This document shows, piece by piece, positions 47,200-58,379 of a DNA stretch of 64,000 bases. Within the stretch, counting starts at the first letter, position 1. Each line of letters opens with the position of its first letter. The stretch comes from Panagrolaimus kolymaensis (Eukaryota > Nematoda > Chromadorea > Rhabditida > Panagrolaimidae). The DNA is taken from assembly GCA_028622995.1 (NCBI GenBank), contig JAJQJQ010000009.1, positions 1,488,001 through 1,552,000 of the forward strand, in the 5' to 3' direction. The translations under genes were made by a program, and so were the position numbers. The notes beneath the pieces are model-generated. The model searched no databases and was not told the origin of the DNA. It was given only the letters and a program-made list of their open reading frames with translations.

Positions 47200-49062
47200 A
47201 TGACTGATTATAAAATGACCCAGAATTATAACATAAGTGAAATGTCAGTAATAGCAAATTCAAGCAGCAGCTACAATATTGATGTAAAAAATAATTCCTT
47301 GAATGGTGGTTTTGATTTTTTGCTGGCAACGACTACTGTACCTTCTTCGATTATAAAAGTATCTAAAAATTTTGATCTTGCAACAACAATAAAAACTTCT
47401 GAAGTTTTCGAATTAAACATGACTGAAGCTTCGCCATTAATATCTTTTCCTATTTTTGAAGCATCCATGTTGATGACAATTACAGCATTTATTGCTTTGG
47501 TCGTTAATTTATATTTACTAAATGTAAGTTAAAAATCCACTTAAAATCCAACTTTAATCCCCTAATTTTTTTTAGTGTTCTCGATACCTTCGACGCCCCA
47601 TCGGTGTTAACCTCCAATTATGTGTGAGCTTAACCGCCTCCGATGCCGCATGTGCATTATTTTATATTTTAAGTAACTTAATTAATATAATTTTACCCAT
47701 GATGCTGAATGAAATATCTGTGATTTCAAATTGTTTTACACTTTTAATTGAAGTAAGAAAACACAAAAAATGCACTTTTTTTTAATAATTTTTTTAATTA
47801 GACCAAACCAAAAATAAAAAATAATTCTATATCCTTTTTAGGTATTAAAAATAGGAACATTTTTTGCTTCCGTTTTTAATTTAATGGCATTGGCTCTGAA
47901 TCATTATATTGGAATTGTTCACCCTCTTCATCGAACTGTAATAACAACGGGTACAGTGAGAACAGCCATCGTATTAGCTTATGTTATTCCAATTGTTGGA
48001 TTATTAACTCTGTTTACCGTAGTCCCAGGTGGATTTCGAGCTGGTGAACCTTTTGCATTTTTCTCGAAAAATGGTTGTGAAGGTGGAAGAATTTTTCGTA
48101 AGTTTTTTTTCCTAAAAAAAGCAGACGATAATTTTTTTTAAAGAAAATAAACTTTATTATTTTTCAGAAATCTTGGGTGTCCGTGTAATTATTGCTTCAC
48201 CATTTATAATTTTTGTTTTTATTATTTCATTTCTTTATTTACATATTTTTATTCACATGAAACGAGTTTCAAATGATCCAATTTTAACTAGCATGCATTG
48301 CTCCTCAAAAACCACATCCAAAAAGACATCCAGTCGAAGGCTATTAGTCACTATAATGCTTTTAGCCGGATCTGCTGTAATTGGATGGTTGCCCACATTA
48401 ATGCAATATATCTTATTTTGTAATGAATGTTTAATACATTTAAAACCAATAAATGCATTTTATGTTGGAGTAATTTCTCAACTCGTTAATGTGCTAAAAT
48501 TGGTGGCTGATGGGTTTATTTATGCTAGTAGGCTAGTGGAAATTCGATATGCTATGTGGGTATTTCATCGAAATTTGCTTTCATTTATACCAGGTAAAAA
48601 TTAAAAAGAAATTTTTTTAAAAGCACACGACAAAGTTTAATTTAAATTTTTTTAGGAGGATTAGAATTAAAAAATAAATACGATCAAATTCCAAATGAAT
48701 TTACTCGATACCTTAGTGAAACAATAGAACGTCGAGCTTCAAGAAAAAAGGTTTCAACTCGAAGCAATAATTTTTTGATTGGACTAAACGCAAAACAAAA
48801 TATTCTTCGAGCTTCACAAAATAGTAATCAACACAAAAATCAAACAAGTCCACCAACAGCTGCGAGGTCGTGTAGTATAATAATAAATAATGCTTGTGAA
48901 AAACTTACTCAACAACATCAACCTTTGATAACCACAAATTCATGTGCGGCAATAGTTCGAAAACATAGTGGTGACCAGCTTTTACCTAGTCGACATCAAA
49001 GTGATGATACCTCCTCACCAACTACCAGTAGCAGTCTTACAGTACGCATAAGTGAAGATTAA
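47200..49062 (+). CDS. Rhodopsin-class G-protein-coupled receptor
   Basis: Five exons (47200-47523, 47576-47752, 47842-48097, 48168-48593, 48656-49062) join in frame to 529 aa. The N-terminal ectodomain has many NxS/T sites. TM1 ([17 protein letters not shown]) leads to TM2 with [19 protein letters not shown], where the usual Asp is kept in SLTASD. TM3 ends [12 protein letters not shown], a variant of DRY plus the second-loop IxxPL motif. TM4 and TM5 follow, then a Lys/Ser-rich third loop. TM6 reads [14 protein letters not shown] (WLP in place of CWxP), and TM7 is around [14 protein letters not shown] Ser/Gln-rich tail of about 135 residues ends VRISED. Ligand unknown; amine, lipid or peptide cannot be separated by eye. 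Confidence 0.9.
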
Positions 49063-49599
49063 AAAATCTAAAAACGTGCCTTTTGGTATTAAAAATGATC
49101 TCATATAAAATTTTTTTGCGTTGTTAGAATTTTTGTAAATATAAAAATTAGATGTAATTTTTTGTGACATTTGTATTTATTGAAAATGTTTAATTTTCTT
49201 TGTGAAAATTATTTTTTTTATTAATTAAAGTTCCTAATATTTAAAGTTTGTTCTTCAGCTTAAAAATTCACACAAAAATTCGAAAAAAACAAATCTTCAA
49301 AAATTGGAAAAAAAAATTTTAAGATGCCGTTGCAAATAGGTTTATTGGATAAAGAGTACCATGAAAGATGGATATGTAAATTAAATAATTGGAAAATTTG
49401 CGTTTTTTTAAAGTAGATTACAGAACACATATCTTTTTTTTAAGAAATTTGAAGTCAAAGATATTCTAGAAGCTTTTGCATTCAAAGGTTGTGGGCAATC
49501 GCATCGAAGCCAATTTATTTTGTTTTTTTTTACAATATAAAAGTTTTTATAGCTTCTAGAACAACTTTGATATTCGCAAATGGATAGTAAGGGCTGGTA
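49063..49599. other. GPCR 3' flank
   Basis: AT-rich, no gene. Part of it (to about 49290) has a diverged second copy at 52985-53290. Confidence 0.5.
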
Positions 49600-50215
49600 C
49601 CTCATTCGCGGGAAAGTCCACATTCGCGGGAAACAATAAAATTCAAAAATGATCCACAGCGTTGCCCTATGCCACATTTTTGATGATTCCTAGGTTTTCC
49701 CTATTGATGGATTTGATGATTCATAGGACTTTTCTATGGATGGATTTTATGGAATTTTTTTTTATTTACAAAAGAAAATAATACAATTTTTTTAATATAC
49801 AAGGCCAATAAAATAGCATCTGCTTTAATATTAATTAACAATATCAATCAACAACCAAATTTCTTTATTTTGTTTGACCCTTCAAATATCTTTGGTTTTG
49901 ATACCATGATTTGACCTGGCGTTCACTTAATCCAGTGGCTGCGGCAACTTTCTTTCTGGTTCCCTTATTTAAGTATCGGTTGGAATTATAATTTTTTAGC
50001 ATGATAGTTAACTAAAAAAACATGAAAATAATTTTAAATTATATTTTGTTTTTACTCACTTGTTCGGAGGTAAACTTTGGGTGCTTTTTTTGGCCATCAT
50101 TTGGTTGAGGAAGATTTGGTTAAATAAAATTTGATTGATTACACGCTTCCCGCGAATATGGCCTTTTCCCGCGAAATCCCGCGAATGTGGAATCCGCCTC
50201 CCGCGAGTTGGGTTT
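49600..50215. mobile_element. Small inverted-repeat element enclosing a homeodomain ORF
   Basis: The left edge (49603-49634) carries ATTCGCGGGAAA twice. The right edge (50150-50213) carries the inverse TTTCCCGCGAA several times. Read inward, the two ends align as TTCGCGGGAAA(A)G(T/G)CCA(C/T)ATTCGCGGGAA, an imperfect inverted repeat of about 30 bp made of CGCGGG modules, starkly GC-rich for this window. Between them is an A/T-rich left part and a two-exon homeodomain-coding region on the minus strand. No target duplication identified; outer limits approximate. Confidence 0.5.
49865..50119 (-). CDS. Homeodomain-only ORF (two exons), start missing or frameshifted
   Basis: Exon 2 (50011-49865) follows TTTTTTTAG and encodes 48 aa to TAA. 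Exon 1 (50119-50060) ends at GTGAGT in the same phase. Joined, they read KFTSEQLTIML, NSNRYLNK, VAAATGLSERQVK and SWYQNQR, which is homeodomain positions 6-60: N23-R24-Y25-L26 turn, L40, and recognition helix with W48, N51 and R53 (F49 replaced by Y). It is closest by eye to Hox/ParaHox/NK-like helices. The frame has no ATG: an upstream TAA lies 20 codons before the junction. An ATG ATG in another frame (about 50093-50098) would be brought into frame by one extra base in an A7 run, so a frameshift or sequence error is likely. The product would be a bare DNA-binding domain of about 64 aa. Confidence 0.6.
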
Positions 50216-51699
50216 TTGCCGCCGCCATCTATGTATAATAATAAAAAAAAAATAACTTAAATATTCAAAAAAAAATACAATTAGCAATCGATATATCAGA
50301 AAGTTATAAAAATCGAATAACTATGAAAGGCGCATTTAGACATTGCATCGAAAAAAAGAGACACCCATCAAGTTTTTCTGAGGACTGAGGAATTTTTTTT
50401 ACCTTTAACTGTGACTGTGTGTATCCGTAGCAAAAAAGAGAGAAAAGAAACGAAAATTTAGGCGGCTCAAGGGTTTCTTCAATGAAAGAAAAAAATGTTT
50501 GAATGCTCCAAAAAAAGCAAAGATTACTTGAAAAAATTTAATGGTTCTTTGTTGAAAAATAAATAATGTTTTTTTAGTGGAAGAAAGAGTCAATGGCGAA
50601 AAAAATAATACGCAGTCGATGGAGGAGGAAAAAGAAGTTTCTTGTTTTCCTTTTTTTCTTCAACCAATGTCAATTAAATAATAGGAGAAAAAAATAATTT
50701 ATCTTTAATCAAAATTAAGATATTAGATTTTAATACATGCGTCAGAAGTAAAAAATGGCAACGTAAAGGTATTTTCTTCATTGTTTTATTGCATTTCATT
50801 TTGCTGCAGAAGAAGCAGAGGATAGTGAAATTGGGTACATGCTGATTGATGGCTATTATTATGATTTATTTATCACATTTTAAGTTAAAATTGGTAGAAT
50901 AAATAATGACTTTGTAATAGCCTATTGATTAAGAAAAGGTGTTGTAATACATTTTGTTTTTTTTTTCAGCGAGAAATTTCTCTTCTCCCCTGATTTTTTC
51001 TTCTTCGATGTGTTGCAAATTTTCCTTATAGTGGAGTGGATAAAAAATAAAGAAACAATGAAAAAAAACATAACAGCTTAGATAAAGCTTTTTTTCTTCT
51101 CAGTGGATAAAGCTTTTTAAATGGATGAATCATCATGTTCTTGTCTTTGAAAAAATCATTTCATTGTCGCAAAAAAATTGTTTTATAATTGTTTTTAATC
51201 GATTTTTCTCTTTAATTTTTTTTTTAAATATTTTAAATTTATTTCTTTTTCTTTTTATTATGTATTAAAAAACTTTTTTCTTTGTAATTTCGAAATCTTC
51301 TTTGCTTTACCAAAGTGAAACAAAAAAAAATGTTTAAAATAATAAACAACGAAAATGCATTCAATCAAGGCAACTTTACAAACAATTTGTAAATCAGAAA
51401 GCCAATATTTCTGAAGATTACTTCATGCCGATATAGCTTCGAGCAAAAGTTGTAGAGGTTCTGGCCAATGTTCAGGAATGTCCTGTTCTCAAACAACACA
51501 AAAAGGCAAATATGAAAGCTTTAGAATTGCAACATTTATTAAAGGAATTATTAATAATTTTTGAAAAACAATGTTCTTGAATGAAAAATTAACTGAACTC
51601 CAATAAAAACGAAAACAACTTTTGAACAATCGTTTTAAACCTTTCTTTTTTAGTTTGTTGCTTTTTTTGCTTATAGCGTTTAAAAAACAATATCGTCTG
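50216..51699. other. Intergenic, no gene seen
   Basis: AT-rich with pyrimidine tracts. A short less-biased stretch (51425-51500) might be a coding relic but gives no recognisable peptide. Confidence 0.4.
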
Positions 51700-53040
51700 T
51701 TGCGTGAAAAGCTTCAAAAATGTATGTACGAACAAAAAAAAAATTCATTCAAAAAAAAAAATAAGAAAGGTTGCCAATCGATGATAGCAGTCGAGCGCTT
51801 GAAGAAGAAGAAAAAAAATCGGCTCTTTTTCGTTAACTTTTTTTTCTTTAAATTGGTTTCTTTATCGATTTCTTTAAAAACTCTTCTTTCTTTCTTTTTT
51901 TTGAATGTTTTAACGATTTTTCTTTTATTTTTTTTGTGGGTAAAAAAAAGTTTTGCTTCTATTTTATAACTTTTCAAAAAAAAAAATGCAGCATGGAAAG
52001 ATGGAAGAAATGTAAAGTGCCAACTGAATCCATCGTCGTAAAACATGTTTCAGAAGCTTCAAGGCAAGCTTATATTAACAGCAAAGGAACAATGAATTTG
52101 TTATTGAAAATTTTAAAACAATCATTGAAATTAAAAGTGTCTCGACAAATTTTGATAATTTACCCAAAAATATTAATGAAAGTATAAATTTGATTAAAAT
52201 GATAGTTTTTATTCATCTTTTTTTTTAATTTCTTTTTCGTCGATCAGCCCAAAATATTAAAACCAAGATTAATAGCAAAAATTCAAAAAATGTCTGTAAT
52301 TATTTACTTAAAAATATCTTTTTGGTTAAATACTAACAATTTAATTAAATATATTGGGCAGTTTATGATTTTTTTTATTGCGATGTTCAAATGTTTGATT
52401 TTTAAAACATGTTTATGTTCAGCATTATAATATTTAAGAGCAATGATCTAAAACATGGAAGGTATAGCAAATAAAAAAATCAGGGTTTCTTTTAAATCCT
52501 TTAAGCCTGATTCTTTGCCGCTATCAAATACAAATTTAATATTGATAGGTTTATTAATTTTAAGAAAAAAACTAAGAGCATTTATCATCGAAATAAATAA
52601 ACCTTTGTTGTTAGTTGATCCTCAACCAAAAAGTTTACCATCTTTTTCGATAAGGTTGAATGGGTAATAAAATAAACAAAAATAAAAGTTAAAATATTCA
52701 AAAAATAAATAAAAATAAAGATTATCCACTTTCTTTCTCGCAAAAGTGAGAAAACGCATCAAACTAAAAAATCGATAGTTTTTTTAAACATTATTCAGTC
52801 ATTGCGATTCATTTTTGTTTTGATTATTTGCAATTGTTATTTTTTCAGCGCTAAAAAAAGCAAAAACATTGAACTTTGGAACTTTATTGCCGCTTTTTTA
52901 AAATTTCTTCCCAAATTTAAAATTCTTTTAGAAGATTTAGTAACTTCTGAGGCTTTCATATTTAACAAGTATAATCTATTTTTTTATTCTTGCTATTAAC
53001 AATAGCCAGTAACAGTCTTACAATACACATACGTAAAAAT
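51700..53040. repeat. Copy A of a second diverged duplication
   Basis: Matches 55960-57150 in order: GAAAGGTTGCCAATCG (about 51765 and 56010), TTTTAACGAT followed by a GCAGYATGGAAA block (about 51910-51995 and 56130-56210), a 52670-52720 block with AAAATATTCAAAA, CATTTTTGTTTTGA (about 52811 and 56951) and GAGGCTTTCATAT (about 52949 and 57090). Short ORFs inside (51936-52187, 52455-52667) are not conserved in copy B. Confidence 0.75.
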
Positions 53041-53290
53041 TAAAGGTATAAGGAAAAAAATAAATTTTAAAGTGTGTCTTCGAATCGAAAAAAGATCTCA
53101 AAAACATGCATTTTTCGTCCGTTAATGAAATTCTATATTATTTAAATTTGACAATTTTTTTCATTTTTGTTTTTATAAAGAATGTATAATTATTTCCGTG
53201 AAAAAAGTACTTTATTATTATTAATTTAAATATGTTCGTGAATTGATGAGTCAATTCTTCAAATTCACGAAGATTCTAAAAATTAATCAT
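52985..53290 (+). pseudogene. Relic of the GPCR 3' end
   Basis: AGTAACAGTCTTACAATACA at 53010 and the following ATTAAA match the last codons, stop and 3' UTR of the GPCR gene (AGTAGCAGTCTTACAGTACG at 49026). Weaker similarity continues through GTGAAAAAA/GTGAAAATT to the AATTCACGAA/AATTCACACAA segment. The coding frame is not kept. It implies that a second GPCR copy or partial copy once lay here. Confidence 0.65.
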
Positions 53291-53532
53291 TGCTATTTTG
53301 TTTTTGCTTTATTTTAAATGTTTCTAAGAAAATGTGTCGAATCATTTGCTCTTCCTAACGAAGATGAAGATGCACATGATTCATTTAAAATATTGAACTA
53401 AAAATTGTATAAAAGAACAAAGAAATATTGTAATGTTGTCTATGTTTGTATTCTTAATGTAATTGTAAAGAAATTGTGACTCTCTGTGAATCTGATAGAA
53501 CCCGAAAGAACTCGTAAATAAAAGTAATTAGC

Positions 53533-53850
53533 TTAATCCCCGTTCGCGACAAAATACATAATGCTTAGAATTCCAAATATTGTCCAACCATTTTTCTTCA
53601 TATTTGTCTTAAAAAAATTCCACACCTTTTCAATGAAAACAAAAAAAACTGATTCATAAAAAATTATTGATTTCAAGGTTTTCACCAAAATATCCGGTAT
53701 ATTCTTGAGAAAATGCCCGGATAGAAAAGTATGTGACATTTTATACAACAATTTGTTATTGCATGATGGACTATAATAAAAAGTGTCAAAAAGTTGCTTA
53801 TTCGTAAGTAGTTTGGGAAAAGAGGAGTAAACAACAACGACCTAAAAAAT
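53533..53850 (-). CDS. Possible small gene exon, unknown
   Basis: After a TTTTTTTAG acceptor at about 53842, an open frame of about 100 codons runs to a stop at 53533: PKLLTNKQLFDTFYYSP, then KMSHTFLSGHFLKNIPDIL, ending in a hydrophobic segment (TIFGILSIMYFVANGD). It reads like protein rather than junk, with one likely membrane helix near the C-terminus, but I find no convincing first exon and no family. It could be a gene fragment. Confidence 0.25.
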
Positions 53851-54136
53851 AAATTCTCTTGCGTATTCATTTTCTCCTTTTTTTATTGACGTGATTGTGG
53901 TTATGGCTGCTAACGAAACATTTGTTTACCGTTTAAAGTTATTTCAAGGTGAAGATACAAAAATTATAAAATTAGATGATACTAATTATTTCACATTATG
54001 TCGTGTAGAACGACTTTTTTATTATGAATTTCAATTAAAGATGTTCTTGGTTATATAAAATTTAAAGAAGTTAATCTCCTAAAGGATGGATCAAACCCCG
54101 GCGGTAAGTAGAATTTTGGTTATGTTTCCACCAGAG

Positions 54137-55005
54137 CAGTGCTGTCGAATGTTCGAAAATCTTCGAATCGAACTTTCGAAGCTTCGATTCGAATTCGAAT
54201 TTCTTCGAATCGAATTTCGAAGTTTCGATTCGAAATTCGAAACTTTCGAATCGAATTTCGAAGCTTCGATTCGAAAAATCGAATCGAATCTTCGAAAAAG
54301 TGAAGTCATTAATAATAAAAAAAAATTTTGAAAATACTTTATTATATAAAAAAAAACAACAAAACAAAAGACAACAAAGATTTATAAAAAAAAACAATCA
54401 ACAATTAATAATAATTAAAAATCTTCTGTTTCACTTTCACTTTCGAAGACCACAATTTCATTTTCATTTTTTGGCACAGGAACTAAATTTCTTTCAGCTT
54501 TTTCGAATTATCATCAGTAATGCTAGTGTTTAGTTTATCAGAATGCTTTTTTTCAATATGTTCTTTCCTTCCTGATGTTGTTCCTGTTGCGTTTACTTTA
54601 TACTTCTTAATACAGTACTTGCATTCATAGAATCCATTAACTTTTACAAAGTGAATTTTAGCAACTGACATAATTTACAGGAAGAAGAAAAATTGTTAAA
54701 CAAATGTCAAACAAAAACTTTGCAAATCTGTTGAGCTTTTGCAGCAAAAAAGTTTGGCGCCAAAAAGCTTGCGCCAAAGTCAAATCCATTGGAATGGCGC
54801 CGATTCGAAAAAATTCGAAATTCGAAAGCTTCGAATCGAATTTCGAATGTTCGATTCGAATTCGAATTTCTTCGAAACGAATTTCGAATGTTCGATTCGA
54901 AATTCGTATTTTTCGAAATTCGATTCGTTCGAAGCTTCGAATTTCGAAATTCGATTCGAAATTCGGTTCGAAATTCGATTCGAAATTCGAAATTCGACAG
55001 CTCTG
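54137..55005 (-). mobile_element. 869-bp hAT-type element with BED zinc finger and TTCGAA arrays
   Basis: Flanked by the 8-bp duplication CACCAGAG (54129-54136 and 55006-55013). Termini CAGTGCTGTCGAATGTTCGAA and, inverted, CAGAGCTGTCGAATTTCGAA match over about 20 bp and fit hAT (CAGNG ends, 8-bp duplication). Both subterminal regions are arrays of TTCGAA / ATTCGAATCG modules (54157-54300 and 54795-54998). The centre codes on the minus strand for a BED finger. It lacks a transposase core, so it is non-autonomous. Confidence 0.92.
54483..54671 (-). CDS. BED-type zinc finger fragment of the hAT element, 62 aa
   Basis: The ORF MSVAKIHFVKVNGFYECKYC... has CKYC, then GTTSGRKEHIEKKH: the Cx2C...Hx4H spacing and the conserved aromatic before the first Cys are those of BED fingers, the DNA-binding N-terminal domain of hAT transposases. 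It ends shortly after the finger; no RNase H-like or dimerisation domain follows. It could bind the subterminal TTCGAA arrays (inference). Confidence 0.75.
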   Translation of the reverse strand: MSVAKIHFVKVNGFYECKYCIKKYKVNATGTTSGRKEHIEKKHSDKLNTSITDDNSKKLKEI

Positions 55006-55959
55006 CACCAGAGTAATAATGGCGGATTTGAAAGGGGTCCAAAAGGTAAAGTCAAGACATTTTTTTTATTATTGCACAAAAGGTTAGATAATTTTATAAC
55101 TAAAAAAAAGAGTGAATCATTTTTTAAACTCATTCCTGAGTTTTTAATTAAAAATTGCACTGTCTTTGGTTTAATTTCTTCATATTTAAAAAATTTTAAT
55201 TTAGAAAATTATACTTTGTATAGAAAAGATGACTACATACTTTTTGAAATTGACGAAGAAAAAGCTGATCTATTATTAAAAAGAACGTTCGAAATCAAGA
55301 TGGAAGGCAAAATTCAAAGTAGTAAAAAAGTAGATTATATTTACATTCCCTACCGTTTTCAACTTTCAAAAATTTTATTACGGGAATTAAAATATAACGA
55401 ATTTTTTGAACGCTTCATTGAATTTCCTGATTATCCACAACATCTATCCCGGAAAATGAAATTCCGATGTATTGTAAAATGTGTTGGATGTGATGTCCAA
55501 GTTACAATTGACAATCCTTATGATGGCGTCAAAATTCAAGGAAAATAATTTTAAATATTATGTTTATTTCAGTTTTAAAAATCAAAATTTTAAGGAAAAA
55601 CTGGAAATTATATCGAATATGCTTCAATGGAAGAAGATTTGGATATGAAACTTGACTTTGTTTTCGCTGCAAATTCCACCAATCCAAGGCAAAATAATGA
55701 AGTTTTTTAAACTGATTGTCCACCACAAGAGATTGAGAATATTGCTCTTTAACTATTACAAAAAATTTTTTCATTTATATGTTTTTTTTGTATGAAAAAT
55801 GTTTATAAATTTTAATATTTGAATTTGACAAAAACAAAAGTAAACAAGTTTATTTCAACAATATAAAATTTTTATTTTTCGCCGTTTTTTTCTTTTATTT
55901 TCTTTTTTGGTTTATTGCTTATTTAGTTTGTAGGGGAAAGAAGAAAAGAAAAAAAACTA

Positions 55960-57150
55960 TCAGTTGCCTGCAATGTTTCACAAACGTATGTAGGAACGGA
56001 AAAAAATATGAAAGGTTGCCAATCGGCAGTAGCAGTCCGTCGTTTGGAAAAAAGTCAACTAATTTTTCTAAACTTTTTTCTTTTAAATATGTTTATCGAT
56101 TTCTTTAAAATCTCTTCTTTCTTTGAATATTTTAACGATATTTTTTATTTTTTGATGTTAAAAAAGTTTTAATTGAATATTAGCATTTAAAAAAAGGAAG
56201 GGCAGTATGGAAAAATGAAATATTTGTTAGAGCAAGAAGAATCATATAATTAAACCAAACCGAGCCCCCAGCTTCGATCCAAAAACATCACCAGTCTTAA
56301 CAGGTGTCACATATTCATTAAAATTTTCAACCAATTTTATGGGCCGATTTACATTACATGGTTCCACTAATTTCAAGAACTTGAAGCACAGTTTTGTTTT
56401 AATTAATCAAACTTGATTGTTTCTAGGCAAATCTGCATGATTAGATCCCTTTCCTTTTTATGAATTAATAGATTAGATTTATCCATTATTGTTGACTACA
56501 ACATAACTTCACAAAAATCAATTTTTGAATAATTTTTTAATTCTAATTGAGTTAATTCCGCTGCACAATTATTGATATCGTGGAAACGAATAAACCCTTC
56601 ATTATTTGAAAGGTATTTAAAATAGTATTGAATATCATGGGCTGCCCTTAAAAGGCTATAAAAAAGTGCTATTGATATTATTTTAGCAACTGACAATATT
56701 CGATAAGACTGTGCAGCTATGATAAAACAGAAAAAGCAATAATTTAAGAATTTATTTGCTTCAAGTGATATACGTTTCTAGACCCTACAAACGGGATTTT
56801 AAACTAACAAACAAAATAAACAAAATAAAAATTAAAATATTCAAAAGATATACTAAAGTAAAGATCAGCAAATTTCTTCGCCGTTAAAAGAAGAAAAAAA
56901 GCGGACAAAAAAAATCAATATATTTTTTTTACATACGGCCATTACGATTCATTTTTGTTTTGAATATTTGTAAAGGTTGTTATTTCTGCTAAAAAGCAAA
57001 AACATAGAACATGGGGACTTTATCGCCACTTTTAAAAAAATTTTATCCGAATATAAATGTGTGTATTTTGCAAAATTTAGTAATCATCATCGAGGCTTTC
57101 ATATATATTTGTTTATAAAATAAAATATACTTAGATGATAACAAGCAGTT
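55960..57150. repeat. Copy B of the second diverged duplication
   Basis: Collinear with 51700-53040. Between the shared blocks it carries a different middle (56230-56710), including a minus-strand open stretch 56496-56696 (HDINNCAAELTQLELKNYS) that looks protein-like but has no context. Confidence 0.7.
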
Positions 57151-58379
57151 CGGGGAAAAGAAATAAAATTGATAGGCAGAAATGAGAGTTATGGAGTTTA
57201 TTTTTTCGGTTCAAACTTTTATTGAAAATATATTTATGAAATTTACTTTTGGATCATTTTTGATTTTTTAAAACAGCCATAAAATTGATAATAAAAAATG
57301 TAAACCGTAGAAATTATTAACTCCTCGGGTTTTAATATTCCGAACGGTTTTTTCGATTGAAACATTTACTATAAATAGTTTTTATGAAATTTATTTTTTA
57401 TTTAGCACTTATCTCCTCTTTTTTTGTTAGGCCTTCTCACATCATTTTCTTCTTCTATGACATGCTTGTTTACCGCCCACAAAATCAAACAAATATTATA
57501 CAACATATTTGTTAAACGAACGGCTGCTTTAAAATAATCGTTTTTTAAATGAAATGGAACTAAAACATTTTTCTCTCAATGAATGTTTATTTAAGATGAC
57601 CCAAAAGTGCACTAACAATGTGATGAATGTTTTGTTTAAAAAAAACTTATTTATATACTTTTTTTCTCCTAACTTTTTTTTATTTAAAAGCTTCAAAGTC
57701 TTGACATGTATGTAAATATATAATTAGTTTTTAAAAAAATTAAGAAATTATTTAGATAATTTAAATTTACTTTATCCCTTTTTTAATGTATTTTTTTTTT
57801 AAATGAAAAGCGATGGGTTTTTCTAGTCGCTTTTATTAAAGTGTCGTGTCAAGAGCACTTTTAAGAAAAGCAGCAATTTTCCTCTTTCTTTTTTTCCTCT
57901 TACACAATGTTGTGAAAAGTTACTAAATGTAAAAAAAAAGAGTTATTACTTTTTGTTTTCAAAAAACCATAGTTGAAAGTGAAACATTTATAAAATAAAA
58001 ATATTTGGTACAAAATCCCGCAATAAAATAGAATTTTAATGATTTACTATTCTTTTTAAAATTTAATTTCAACTTTGTTTTACTTTTTTACACCTTTTTG
58101 TTTCTTATCAGTCGCATAACTTTGGTTGTTGAGGAGATTTATTTTTTTTTACTTAGAAAATTATTTCACTTTTTTTCATTGATTTTTAGTCTTTCCATGA
58201 TACTTCACACCTTTTAATTGTTTTTATTTTACTAGATTTTCCAGCGTTTTTTTTTGAATTCGAAAACTTTTGAGTCACGCACAAAATTTATCGCTCATTT
58301 ATAAACCAATCGATCGATAACTTTTTTTTTATTCTTGTATTTAGGAAAATAATTGGGATCTCTTTTACAAGAAATAAAA
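57151..58379. other. Intergenic, 5' flank of the PTP gene
   Basis: T-rich; no gene. TTGTATTTAG at about 58337-58344 precedes the PTP start by about 35 bp and may be a spliced-leader acceptor. Confidence 0.4.

Larger units (their letters stand above)
53903..55710 (+). pseudogene. Unrecognised gene split by a hAT element
   Basis: The left part starts at ATG 53903 (MAANETFVYRLKLFQGEDTK) and reads well to about 54025. A frame change is then needed near a T run (54014-54025) to continue as DVLGYIKFKEVNLLKDGSNPG up to a GTAAGT at 54103. The hAT element 54137-55005 follows. The right part (55020-55548) is a long open frame of about 175 codons rich in charged and aromatic residues (LRELKYNEFFERFIEFPDYP, KCVGCDVQVTIDNPYDG). 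A last piece (about 55600-55710) reads NYIEYASMEEDLDMKLDFVF and ends in TAA. No domain recognised. With a frameshift and an insertion in or next to an exon, I call it a pseudogene, though the insertion could be intronic. Confidence 0.5.

Noticed and set aside
49408..49677. 89-aa minus-strand ORF crossing the CGCGGG repeats
   Set aside because: No splice signals or family features; it crosses the end of the repeat element.
54704..55160. Several overlapping ORFs on both strands rich in FESNFE-type repeats
   Set aside because: They translate the TTCGAA arrays of the hAT element and have no independent support.
56496..56696. 66-aa minus-strand ORF starting MSVAKI like the BED finger ORF
   Set aside because: Similarity stops after six residues and no BED Cys/His follow, so it is not annotated as an element.
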